Origin: Clostridia bacterium | GTDB taxonomy: Bacteria; Bacillota_A; Clostridia; Christensenellales; Borkfalkiaceae | DNA length: 56,766 bases | Direction of reading: 5' to 3' | Assembly: GCA_017504735.1 (NCBI GenBank) | Contig: JAFVQP010000183.1 | Location: 1-56,766 of the forward strand | Made by a program: the position numbers and the translations under genes | The notes under the pieces: generated by a model | What the model was told of the DNA's origin: nothing | Databases searched by the model: none | Seen by the model: only the letters and a program-made list of their open reading frames with translations | Part shown: positions 34,030 to 41,143 of the stretch, one piece after another | How positions within the stretch are numbered: position 1 is the first letter of the stretch | How the letters are laid out: every line of letters begins with the position of its first letter

Positions 34030-34035
34030 ATGTGC

Positions 34036-34064
34036 ATTATAACATACTTTCACGAGATTGTAAA
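34036..34064 (-). promoter_or_regulatory. Promoter of the 142-aa gene, near-leaderless
   Basis: TTTACA (34064-34059), 17 bp, TATAAT (34041-34036) on the minus strand; six bases to the ATG at 34029. The same spacing is seen at the radical SAM gene. Confidence 0.75.
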
Positions 34065-34120
34065 GGAAAGAATAGCAAAGAAAGTGAAAAGAATTTCACA
34101 AAAAAAATGCAAAAAAAGTC

Positions 34121-34149
34121 TTGCAATCGAGCAATAAATTTGCTACAAT
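34121..34149 (+). promoter_or_regulatory. Promoter of the UDP-sugar pyrophosphorylase operon
   Basis: TTGCAA (34121-34126), 17 bp, TACAAT (34144-34149), followed by AAAGGAG before the ATG at 34188. Confidence 0.8.
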
Positions 34150-34187
34150 ATAGGGGAACAAAATAAAAAGGTAAAGGAGTATATCAA

Positions 34188-35417
34188 ATGACCTACGAAC
34201 AGGCAAAAGCCTTATTAACCGAAAAAGACCAAATGCAATTGTTGGCATATTATGAAGAATTGGATGATGCAGGTAAGAAAAACCTGTTGGACGCTATTGC
34301 AAACATCGACTGGAGCTTCGAAGATGCATTGGCAAACCCTGTGGATATGAGCGGTAAAGACCGTGAAATTTCTCCCATTGAAGGTTTGCGCCGTGCGGAT
34401 ATTGAAAAGAGAGAGGCTGAATTTGAAGCGGCTGGTATCGAGGCGATTAAGGCTGGGAAGGTAGCTGCGGTTTTACTTGCAGGCGGTATGGGTACCCGTC
34501 TTGGGGTGGACGGCCCTAAAGGTGCGTACGATATCGGTATTACCAAACCCTTGTACATTTTCGAGCAGCAAATGAGAAATCTTATGGATGTTACGGAAAA
34601 ATGCGGCGTAACGGTTCCTCTTTACATTATGACCAGCGATAAAAACCACGAACAGACCACTTCTTTCTGGAAAGAACACAACTATTTCGGATATCCCGAA
34701 ACGGAAGTGAAGTTCTTCAAACAGGATATGGCGCCTGCTGTAGATTACAACGGTAAAATTATTTTGGAAAGAAAGGATACGCCTGCGCTTTCCCCCAACG
34801 GCAACGGCGGTTGGTTTAGCTCGTTGAAGCGTGCAGGGCTTTGCGAAGATTTACACGCGCGCGGTGTGGAATGGTTGAATATTTACGCGGTAGATAACGT
34901 TTTACAGCGTATTGCTGACCCTGTATTTGTCGGTGCAAGCATTTTGACGGGTGTAAACTGTGGTGCGAAAGCGATTTGCAAGACGGAACCTCTTGAAAAG
35001 GTAGGGGTTTTGTGTAAAGATGGCGAATTGCCCGATATCATCGAGTATTACGAATTGACGAACGAAATGGCAAATATGCGTGATGAAAACGGAAATCTCT
35101 TGTATTGCTTTGGCGTAATTATGAACTATTTGTTCCGTCTTTCTCGCTTGGAAGAAATTGCTGACAAGAAAATCCCCGTTCATATCGTAGAAAAGAAAAT
35201 CGAATGTCTTTGCGAAGACGGTGTAACGAGAAAGCCTGATAAAGAAAACGGTAAAAAGTTTGAAACGCTTGCGGTGGATTTGATTAAGCCCATGGGTAGT
35301 GTATTGCCTTTCGAAGTTGTACGTGAAAAAGAATTTGCGCCCATCAAAAATAAGACGGGCGTGGACAGCGTAGAATCTGCGCGTGAGTTATTAAAAGGAA
35401 ATGGGGTGGAATTGTAA
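34188..35417 (+). CDS. UDP-sugar (UDP-HexNAc type) pyrophosphorylase (409 aa)
   Basis: Nucleotidyltransferase of the UDPGP family. The motif LAGGMGTRLGVDGPKG at about 97-112, GITKPLYIFEQQ, the substrate-site sequence TPALSPNGNGGWF, YAVDNVL and a late K-P-M-G segment match the eukaryotic-like AGX/UAP1 UDP-N-acetylhexosamine pyrophosphorylases rather than GlmU. It makes a UDP sugar from UTP and a sugar 1-phosphate. The donor sugar could be GlcNAc, GalNAc or glucose. The start has AAAGGAG upstream. The stop overlaps the next start (TAATG) so they are co-translated. Confidence 0.88.
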   Translation: MTYEQAKALLTEKDQMQLLAYYEELDDAGKKNLLDAIANIDWSFEDALANPVDMSGKDREISPIEGLRRADIEKREAEFEAAGIEAIKAGKVAAVLLAGGMGTRLGVDGPKGAYDIGITKPLYIFEQQMRNLMDVTEKCGVTVPLYIMTSDKNHEQTTSFWKEHNYFGYPETEVKFFKQDMAPAVDYNGKIILERKDTPALSPNGNGGWFSSLKRAGLCEDLHARGVEWLNIYAVDNVLQRIADPVFVGASILTGVNCGAKAICKTEPLEKVGVLCKDGELPDIIEYYELTNEMANMRDENGNLLYCFGVIMNYLFRLSRLEEIADKKIPVHIVEKKIECLCEDGVTRKPDKENGKKFETLAVDLIKPMGSVLPFEVVREKEFAPIKNKTGVDSVESARELLKGNGVEL

Positions 35418-35770
35418 TGGCTACGGAATTGGAAGGGAATGAAAAACTGCAACGCTTTATTCGCTTGCTTGCAGATTTGAACCATGAAACGGTAGAGATG
35501 ATTCGTTCGGGCAATATGGAGCTTTTATATGCAATGAACGAAACGATCGAAGAAATGTATGCAATTCAACACGAAGGTACGGAAGATGCCTATACCGCCA
35601 TTGAAGAAGACGCGCAAATCATCTACAAAAATTTCAATGCGATGGTAACGATGATTCGTAGTAACGAGCAGGAAAATATCGACACGGCAACCAATGAAGC
35701 TGTGAAAAAGTTCTTGCATAATATCTTTGATGCAAACGTACGCATTGTGCTTGCTTACGGCTTGGCATAA
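35417..35770 (+). CDS. Small all-helical protein of unknown function (117 aa)
   Basis: Its ATG overlaps the TAA of the pyrophosphorylase gene, so it is translationally coupled. The protein is acidic and almost entirely helical (LQRFIRLLADLNHETVEMI, YTAIEEDAQIIYKNFNAMV, VKKFLHNIFDANVRIVLAYGLA), with four likely helices in the manner of a small helical bundle. There is no signal peptide, membrane helix or known motif. A partner or regulator of the pyrophosphorylase is a contextual guess. The transcript ends at the terminator 35788-35819. Confidence 0.75.
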   Translation: MATELEGNEKLQRFIRLLADLNHETVEMIRSGNMELLYAMNETIEEMYAIQHEGTEDAYTAIEEDAQIIYKNFNAMVTMIRSNEQENIDTATNEAVKKFLHNIFDANVRIVLAYGLA

Positions 35771-35784
35771 CCAATAAAATAAAA

Positions 35785-35808
35785 ATGAGGCACCCAGGTA
35801 TGCGCTGA
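35785..35808 (+). repeat. GAGMR micro-ORF, copy H (MRHPGMR)
   Basis: Seven codons plus TGA, peptide MRHPGMR, in the loop of the terminator 35788-35819. The variant uses HP in place of GA; its last Arg codon is CGC. Same peptide as copy J, 1.3 kb away. Confidence 0.65.
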
Positions 35809-35819
35809 GTGCCTTTTTT
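35788..35819. terminator. Bidirectional terminator containing copy H
   Basis: Stem AGGCAC / GTGCCT with the GAGMR element in its loop, then TTTTTT; on the other strand an A/T-rich tail serves the DUF4363 gene. Confidence 0.75.
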
Positions 35820-35821
35820 CT

Positions 35822-36199
35822 TTAAAAAATATTGCCGAGCGTCAAGGTGTAACTGCTGGGGATATTTTCGGATAACCCCAAAATAACCTCGATTTTTGGC
35901 AATGCCCCAGCGTAATCCTTGCAGTATAAATACCCGATGGCTTCGTCTAACTGATAATCAATTTCCGCAAGAGGTGTGTGGGGGACCCAAATATGCATTA
36001 CGTGCTTTTTATTGTCCCAATAGGAACGTATGGCGAGTCCATCATCGTAGGTCGCCTCGCCAAGCTCGGTTTTTTGCTTCAATACGCGTAATGCGTCGTG
36101 AAAAACTGCAAAGGTCGATTGTACGTAATGGATATCATAAATAGATACGCCTATAATGAGTAATAGAGTGATGATTGTGCTAGCCACTGTTCGGATCAT
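35822..36199 (-). CDS. DUF4363 family protein (125 aa)
   Basis: One N-terminal hydrophobic helix (about 3-20) followed by a helical soluble domain outside or on the membrane, with the motif FHDALRVLKQKTELGEATYDDGL typical of DUF4363. Such genes lie next to YetF/DUF421 genes, as here: 9 bp behind that gene, in the same direction. Function is unknown; it may be a partner subunit. The start at 36199 has AGGAGGCA upstream. It ends at the bidirectional terminator containing copy H. Confidence 0.8.
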   Translation of the reverse strand: MIRTVASTIITLLLIIGVSIYDIHYVQSTFAVFHDALRVLKQKTELGEATYDDGLAIRSYWDNKKHVMHIWVPHTPLAEIDYQLDEAIGYLYCKDYAGALPKIEVILGLSENIPSSYTLTLGNIF

Positions 36200-36208
36200 A
36201 CGTGCCTC

Positions 36209-36901
36209 CTACCATAATTTTTCCTTCCAGTCAAGCTGGAAGGTTTTATACTTTTTACCCTTGATTTGCAGGTAAACTTTTCCCTCGCCATCGACGGTCA
36301 TAACCAGTACTTTTTTTAATTCATCGCAACCCTGCCCCCTTAAAACGTTGTTATAATAGGGGATAGACTGCTTGGTTAGTTCCACGTTGCCTTTATCGTA
36401 TTTTCCCTCATCGATGATGATCACGGGTAAGGAATTTTGTATAGTTTCGTAATCTTTTTTTGGCAAAGCTGAAAACGTTCCCTCGGCTTCGTATAACGCA
36501 TATTCCACTGCATCTAGGGAAAAATACCCTTCGACGCGCAGGCTTTCAATAAGGTCGGATACGTCTAAATTGTTTTTCTTTAATTGCGTATCGTCAATGC
36601 CGTTTTTATTGAGCACAACGCTTGGGCTGCCGCTTAGTACGACCTTCGCGCCGCGGATATTCAAATCGATGATACATACAATTTGATGTAAAAGATAGAC
36701 GGTTAAGATGGAAATTACGCCGTATAAAAGGGGGATGGCGGTGTCTTCCATGGGGATACAGGCAAGCTCGGCAATGATGAGGGTGATGACCAGTTCGTAA
36801 GGTTGCATTTCCCCGATTTGTCGTTTCCCCATCAAGCGCATAACGGTAAAAAGGGTAAGAAAAATGATGATCGTACGGATGAAAATAAGTCCCATACCCA
36901 C
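36209..36901 (-). CDS. YetF/DUF421 family membrane protein (230 aa)
   Basis: Three hydrophobic helices occupy about residues 5-85, then two soluble domains of the YetF type: VVLSGSPSVVLNKNGIDDTQLKKNNLDVSDLIESLRVEGY and a C-terminal LPVIIIDEGKYDKGNVE ... KKVLVMTVDGEGKVY. The family is linked to spore germination and membrane effects in Bacillus, mechanism unclear. It forms a two-gene unit with DUF4363. The start is uncertain: GTG 36901 or ATG 36895, and neither has a good ribosome site. GAGMR copy I lies inside the C-terminal part in another frame (peptide YetF frame LRGQGCDEL). Confidence 0.8.
   Translation of the reverse strand: MGMGLIFIRTIIIFLTLFTVMRLMGKRQIGEMQPYELVITLIIAELACIPMEDTAIPLLYGVISILTVYLLHQIVCIIDLNIRGAKVVLSGSPSVVLNKNGIDDTQLKKNNLDVSDLIESLRVEGYFSLDAVEYALYEAEGTFSALPKKDYETIQNSLPVIIIDEGKYDKGNVELTKQSIPYYNNVLRGQGCDELKKVLVMTVDGEGKVYLQIKGKKYKTFQLDWKEKLW
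36321..36341 (-). repeat. GAGMR element, copy I (KGAGLR-stop)
   Basis: AAG GGG GCA GGG TTG CGA TGA on the sense strand of the YetF gene but in a different frame. It shares its core AGGGGGCAGGGTTGCGATGA, apart from one G, with copy G. Confidence 0.65.
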
Positions 36902-36948
36902 ATTTTGTGGAAGTGAAAGTAAAATATACTCAAAATGCGCTGAAACGC

Positions 36949-36977
36949 TTGCTTTTTTCGCTATATAGGTGTATAAT
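36949..36977 (+). promoter_or_regulatory. Promoter of folT
   Basis: TTGCTT (36949-36954), 17 bp, TATAAT (36972-36977). Initiation about 36984 would start directly at the THF aptamer. Confidence 0.8.
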
Positions 36978-36983
36978 GAAAAT

Positions 36984-37077
36984 AAGAGTAGCCTTTAGCG
37001 CGTAAAGTGTTATCGAACGGGACGTTGTCGATAAACGAAAGAGAAGAATTCTCTGCGGTGCGAAGGCGCGTCCGCTA
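36984..37077 (+). ncRNA. Tetrahydrofolate (THF) riboswitch
   Basis: Matches the folE/THF motif in order: AGAGTAG, CGCGTAAAGTG, the CGGGACG core, ACGAA and GCGGTG ... GTCCGCT. Helices are seen by pairing: GCCTT (36991-36995) with AAGGC (37063-37067), and TTATCGA (37010-37016) with TCGATAA (37028-37034). The outer P1 stem is weak. Its last strand GTCCGC (37070-37075) can also pair with GCGGAC (37136-37141) beside the terminator stem, a candidate switching pair. Confidence 0.9.
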
Positions 37078-37082
37078 AACGA

Positions 37083-37106
37083 ATGAGGCACCCAGGTATG
37101 CGTTGA
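37083..37106 (+). repeat. GAGMR micro-ORF, copy J (MRHPGMR)
   Basis: Seven codons plus TGA, peptide MRHPGMR, in the folT leader between the THF aptamer and the terminator. Arg is CGT. Same peptide as copy H. Confidence 0.7.
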
Positions 37107-37139
37107 AGTATGTAAGATGCAAGCATGGTGCAGTTGCGG

Positions 37140-37163
37140 ACCTCTCAAACGGGAGGTTTTTAT
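37140..37163 (+). terminator. folT leader terminator that also holds the ribosome site
   Basis: Stem ACCTCTC / GGGAGGT with AAAC loop, then TTTTATT. The 3' arm GGGAGG is the Shine-Dalgarno sequence of folT, so folding would stop transcription and hide the ribosome site. Confidence 0.85.
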
Positions 37164-37164
37164 T

Positions 37165-37806
37165 ATGTCGAAAATTAACGAAATAGCCGACGAAAAAATG
37201 GAAGTAACAACGGGGCAAGCGTTGGGGAAAACCAAAAGCAGGGTGAAGCTGTGGGAAAAGTGGCTGCTGTCGGAAACGATGCAAGGTAAAAATGACAGCC
37301 ACCGCATTGCCTATATCGCTGTATTTACTGCGTTTTGCGTGGTGTCCAATATGTTTTTCGAGTTTAAGCTGGCGGAAACGCAATTTTCCCTGACGTTGTT
37401 TTTAGCAATGCTGACAGGGATCATCATCGGTCCGTTGTTTGGGTTCGTCGCTTGTTTCTTAGGGGATTTGGTAGGTTTTTTATATCATTCTGCAGGATTT
37501 GCGTATATGCCGTGGGTAGGGATATCTATTGGTGTAGCGTCTATGCTTGCAGGTTTAATTGTCAATGCCTTGCGCAGTGATAAAACGTGGTTTTTATATG
37601 TAAAATTGGCGCTAGTATGCTTGCTCAGTTTGACCATTTGTACCATTCTCATCAACACAACGGCGTTTTGGTTGCTCTATTCCAAGGTGGATTACGCTAC
37701 CTATTTGGTGTCGCGTTTGTTTGTGCAAGGTCAAATTTGGAATTGCCTTATCAATTACGCATTGTTATTTATCAGTGTACCAGCTTTGACAAAAATAAAA
37801 CCGTAG
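37165..37806 (+). CDS. folT: ECF transporter S component, folate type FolT (213 aa)
   Basis: The start at 37165 (MSKINEIADEK) follows GGGAGG; an upstream ATG at 37117 would lie in the riboswitch leader. Six membrane helices follow a 55-residue cytoplasmic N-terminus. The segment FSLTLFLAMLTGIIIGPLFGFVACFLGDLVGFL is the ECF S-component signature of the folate group (GDLVGFL). The THF riboswitch upstream fixes the substrate as folate with good reason. The energising EcfAA'T module is not here. The gene ends at a terminator at 37862-37895. Confidence 0.9.
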   Translation: MSKINEIADEKMEVTTGQALGKTKSRVKLWEKWLLSETMQGKNDSHRIAYIAVFTAFCVVSNMFFEFKLAETQFSLTLFLAMLTGIIIGPLFGFVACFLGDLVGFLYHSAGFAYMPWVGISIGVASMLAGLIVNALRSDKTWFLYVKLALVCLLSLTICTILINTTAFWLLYSKVDYATYLVSRLFVQGQIWNCLINYALLFISVPALTKIKP

Positions 37807-37861
37807 AAGATAAAAATCAGTTAAAACGCTTGTAAAAAAGTGATATTTCAGGAAAAAATGA

Positions 37862-37895
37862 AAAAAAGCCGTCAACGCTCCTTGACGGCTTTTTA
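37862..37895 (+). terminator. Terminator of folT
   Basis: Stem GCCGTCAA / TTGACGGC, loop CGCTCC, A-run before and T-run after. Its 3' arm contains the lgt -35. Confidence 0.9.
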
Positions 37896-37910
37896 TTATT
37901 ATGCTATAAT
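37882..37910 (+). promoter_or_regulatory. Promoter of the lgt operon, overlapping the folT terminator
   Basis: TTGACG (37882-37887), 17 bp, TATAAT (37905-37910). The -35 lies in the 3' stem arm of the folT terminator, a compact layout. Confidence 0.8.
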
Positions 37911-37953
37911 AATAAAGATAATCGGGCATTTTGCCTGAAAAGGAGTGAAAAAA

Positions 37954-38946
37954 ATGAACGGGAATTCTTTGTTGTGGCCTAACCATTCGAGCGTTAATAT
38001 TTTTGGTATGGAAATTTATTGGTATGCGATCATCATCGTGTTTGGGATGATGGCGGCGTTTTTTGTGATTTCCTTGTTGTTCCGTCGTAGAAATATGTCC
38101 ACGGATTTGTTTTTGACATTTTTCGTGATTTGTTTGCCGATTGCAATCGTGACCACTCGCTTATTCTATTGCATAACGGCAGGTATGCCTTTTAAAGATT
38201 GGTTCAACTTTCAATCGATTCGTCAGGGCGGTCTTGCGATTACAGGCGGTATCCTTGGCGGCGCGGCGAGCGTTATCGGCGTTTGCTATTTTAAAAAAGT
38301 CAACTTCTTCCGCGCAGGCGATTGTATCGTGGTTGGGTTATTGTTGGCGCAATCCATCGGCCGTTGGGGGAACTTTGTCAACCAAGAGGTTTATGGTGGT
38401 TTGGTAACCAACGAAGCGTTGCAATTTTTCCCAATTTCGGTGTTTATCGAAGCTTCGAACGAATGGCACTACGCATTCTTCTTCTATGAAAGCATGGTGA
38501 CGCTGTTGGCGGCAATTGCGCTTTTCTTGAACGCATGGTTTAACCCCAAAAAACCCAACGGTATCAATACCGCGTGTTACTTTATTATCTATGGCTTGAC
38601 CCGTGCGATTATGGAACCTCTTCGTGACAGTAGCTTTATCTTGAACGGCGGCGGTATCCCTTGGTCGTTTGTGTTCTCGTTGGTATTGTTGGCTGGCGGG
38701 CTTGGCTTGCTTGGTTACGTTTTAATCAACAATCAAAGAAAGGAAGGACAATTGTTTGGTTCGAAGGATAACGATCCTTACGGAATTACAAAATTCATCG
38801 GGGATACGAAGTCGGAAACGGCTTATTTTGACAATGTTAACGTAATGTGTTCGATTTACCCCGACAATTATTCGACAAAAGCAAAAAAAGTGGATGATAA
38901 AATTGAAATTACAGAAGAAACCGAGGATAAAAAGGAGGATGAGTAA
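37954..38946 (+). CDS. lgt: Prolipoprotein diacylglyceryl transferase
   Basis: Adds diacylglycerol to the lipobox Cys of prelipoproteins at the outer face of the membrane, before LspA cleavage. About seven helices, with the diagnostic GRWGNFVNQEVYGG (usual GRxGNFxNxE) and YGLTRAIMEPLRDSSF. The C-terminus has a 60-residue hydrophilic tail (EITEETEDKKEDE) that standard Lgt lacks. Start 37954 (MNGNSLLW) has AGGAG at good spacing; a GTG three codons earlier is less likely. It is the first gene of a nine-gene operon, overlaps pncB by one base, and lspA lies two genes downstream. Confidence 0.95.
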   Translation: MNGNSLLWPNHSSVNIFGMEIYWYAIIIVFGMMAAFFVISLLFRRRNMSTDLFLTFFVICLPIAIVTTRLFYCITAGMPFKDWFNFQSIRQGGLAITGGILGGAASVIGVCYFKKVNFFRAGDCIVVGLLLAQSIGRWGNFVNQEVYGGLVTNEALQFFPISVFIEASNEWHYAFFFYESMVTLLAAIALFLNAWFNPKKPNGINTACYFIIYGLTRAIMEPLRDSSFILNGGGIPWSFVFSLVLLAGGLGLLGYVLINNQRKEGQLFGSKDNDPYGITKFIGDTKSETAYFDNVNVMCSIYPDNYSTKAKKVDDKIEITEETEDKKEDE

Positions 38947-40403
38947 TGAGAAATTTAACCCTTTTGACCGACCTGTATCAATTGACGATGGGCTACGGCT
39001 TTTACAAGAATGGCAAGCATGAGGAAACGGTTACCTTTGACCTGTTCTTCCGTAGGAAGGAATTGATTAGTTACTCAATTGCGGCTGGCTTAGAACAGGC
39101 AATCGATTACCTTTTAAATTGGCGTTTTGACGAGGAAGATATTGCCTATCTTCGTTCGCTTAATTTGTTCGATGAGGGGTTCTTGGAATATTTAAAAAAT
39201 ATGCGCTTCACGGGGGACGTGTATGCGGTGAGAGAGGGCGAACCCGTGTTCCCCAGCGAACCGATTTTGACGGTGAAGGCTCCTTTAATTCAGGCGCAGT
39301 TTGCGGAAACGGCACTTTTGAACATCATCAATCACCAAACCTTGATTGCGACGAAATCTTCCAAGATTTGCCGTGCAACGGGTGGTAAAGGTGTGGTGAT
39401 GGAGTTCGGTTTGCGCAGGGCGCAAGGCCCCGACGCAGGTATTTACGGCGCGCGCGCGGCAATCATCGGCGGTTGTTCTTCTACCTCGAACGTAATCGCA
39501 GGGCAAATGTTCGACGTGCCCGTGGCAGGCACGATGGCGCACAGCTTTGTTATGGATTATCCTACCGAATACGAAGCTTTTCGTGCATACGCAAACGCGT
39601 ATCCCGACAGTTGTATGCTGCTTGTGGATACGTATGATACTTTGCGCAGCGGCGTACCCAATGCGATTAAGGTGTTTAAGGAATTAAAGGCGGAAGGACA
39701 TACGCCCAAGGGCATCCGTTTGGATAGCGGTGACCTTGCTTATCTTTCGAAAAAAGCGCGTAAAATGTTGGATGACGCGGGTTTCCCCGAGGCCATCATT
39801 TGTGTGTCGGGGGACTTGGACGAGCGGTTGATTGCTTCCCTTTTACAGCAAGGCGCAAAAATCGACAGTTGGGGGATCGGTACGAAGTTGATTACCTCGG
39901 AAGATTTACCTTCCCTTGGCGGTGTGTATAAGCTTTCCTCGGTGATCGACGAAAAGGGTGTTGCAACCCCGAAAATTAAACTGTCGGATAACCATGTAAA
40001 AATCACAAATCCTGGCTTTAAAAAGCTGTATCGTTTGTACGACAAAGAAAGCGGTATGGCAATTGCCGACCTTATCACTTTACACGAGGAAGAAATCGAC
40101 GATACCAAGCCTTTGACCATTTTCCATCCTGTGGAAACGTGGAAACAGCAAGAGGTGGAAAACTTCCGCGCGGAAGCTTTACAGCATACCATTGTGAAGG
40201 ATGGTAAGCTTGTTTACGAGTTCCCGCATATCAAGGAAGTGCAGACCTTCTCGAAAGGACAAATTGCAAAATTCTGGGAAGAATATTTGCGTTTGGATTT
40301 GCCTCAAACCTATAAGGTGGATTTATCGACGAAATTGCACAGCTTAAAAATCGGTATGATTGATGGCATTCGTCAAAAAAATAAAAAGGACAAAAAGAAT
40401 TAA
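38946..40403 (+). CDS. pncB: Nicotinate phosphoribosyltransferase
   Basis: First step of NAD salvage from nicotinate and PRPP. LLTDLYQLTMGYGF at the N-terminus, FGLRRAQGPDAGI, the active-site GTMAHSFVM with His199, VDTYDTL and GIRLDSGDL are all canonical. Length of 485 residues is typical of the long bacterial type. The lgt stop and this ATG share a base, and its own stop overlaps the lspA start, so all three are coupled in translation. A basic Lys-rich tail (NKKDKKN) ends the protein. Confidence 0.95.
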   Translation: MRNLTLLTDLYQLTMGYGFYKNGKHEETVTFDLFFRRKELISYSIAAGLEQAIDYLLNWRFDEEDIAYLRSLNLFDEGFLEYLKNMRFTGDVYAVREGEPVFPSEPILTVKAPLIQAQFAETALLNIINHQTLIATKSSKICRATGGKGVVMEFGLRRAQGPDAGIYGARAAIIGGCSSTSNVIAGQMFDVPVAGTMAHSFVMDYPTEYEAFRAYANAYPDSCMLLVDTYDTLRSGVPNAIKVFKELKAEGHTPKGIRLDSGDLAYLSKKARKMLDDAGFPEAIICVSGDLDERLIASLLQQGAKIDSWGIGTKLITSEDLPSLGGVYKLSSVIDEKGVATPKIKLSDNHVKITNPGFKKLYRLYDKESGMAIADLITLHEEEIDDTKPLTIFHPVETWKQQEVENFRAEALQHTIVKDGKLVYEFPHIKEVQTFSKGQIAKFWEEYLRLDLPQTYKVDLSTKLHSLKIGMIDGIRQKNKKDKKN

Positions 40404-41140
40404 TGAGTTTTATGGAAAAAGTGAAAAACTTCCTGAAAAAGTCGTGGAACGTATGGCTTTGGGGGGCGTTGCTGTGCATCGGGCTTTTGGCGGTGGATTT
40501 GGTGACGAAAATTGTGGCGGATAAACTTTGGGATCCAGGTGACGAGCCTGTTAAACTCATCCCTGGGTACCTTGAATTGTGCTTGACCTACAATCGCGGT
40601 ATGTCGTTTAGTATGGGCGCAAATGCAGGCGTAGGCGCGAAGATTGCCGTGATTATCGCAACGGCGGTGCTGTTTGTGGTGTTTGGTGCCTATTACGTAA
40701 TGATGGACAAGCGCCGTACGTGGGTACGTGTGGCGTTGGTGTTGATTGTGGCAGGCGGTGTAGGCAACCTGATCGATAGAGTATATTATCAAGTGTGGGA
40801 ACCCTATTCGCCAACCGACCCTTCGACTTGGGATGGGGTGCGCGATATGGTGCGCTTGAAAATTTTCATGTTCGATTTCGGTGTGTGTAATTTTGCCGAC
40901 TTTTTCATCGTTGGCGGCGCAATTACCTTGATTGTGGCGATGGTATTTTTCGATGCAGGGGCAATTTTCCCCTTGACGGAAAAGTATAAGGCACTTTCCA
41001 AGGAGTACGAAGAAAAAGAAGAAAAGAAGCAGGAAGCAAAACGCGAGAAGGCAAAGGCGTTGGCTTTGCAAAAGGCGGAAAACAGCAAGATGGAAGTGAA
41101 AGCTGACAAGCCGATAGAAGAGGAAGAAAAGAAGGATTGA
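40403..41140 (+). CDS. lspA: Lipoprotein signal peptidase II with long charged tail
   Basis: Aspartyl protease that removes the signal peptide of diacylated prolipoproteins. Four helices with LTYNRGMSFS near 61, the first catalytic Asp in GGVGNLIDRVYY (Asp125) and the second in FGVCNFADFFIVGG (Asp166). The loop between them (EPYSPTDPSTWDG) is longer than usual, and the C-terminus has about 45 extra residues rich in Lys and Glu (ALSKEYEEKEEKKQ), giving 245 residues instead of the usual 150-170. It works after Lgt, encoded two genes upstream. Its ATG overlaps the pncB TAA. Confidence 0.93.
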   Translation: MSFMEKVKNFLKKSWNVWLWGALLCIGLLAVDLVTKIVADKLWDPGDEPVKLIPGYLELCLTYNRGMSFSMGANAGVGAKIAVIIATAVLFVVFGAYYVMMDKRRTWVRVALVLIVAGGVGNLIDRVYYQVWEPYSPTDPSTWDGVRDMVRLKIFMFDFGVCNFADFFIVGGAITLIVAMVFFDAGAIFPLTEKYKALSKEYEEKEEKKQEAKREKAKALALQKAENSKMEVKADKPIEEEEKKD

Positions 41141-41143
41141 CGT

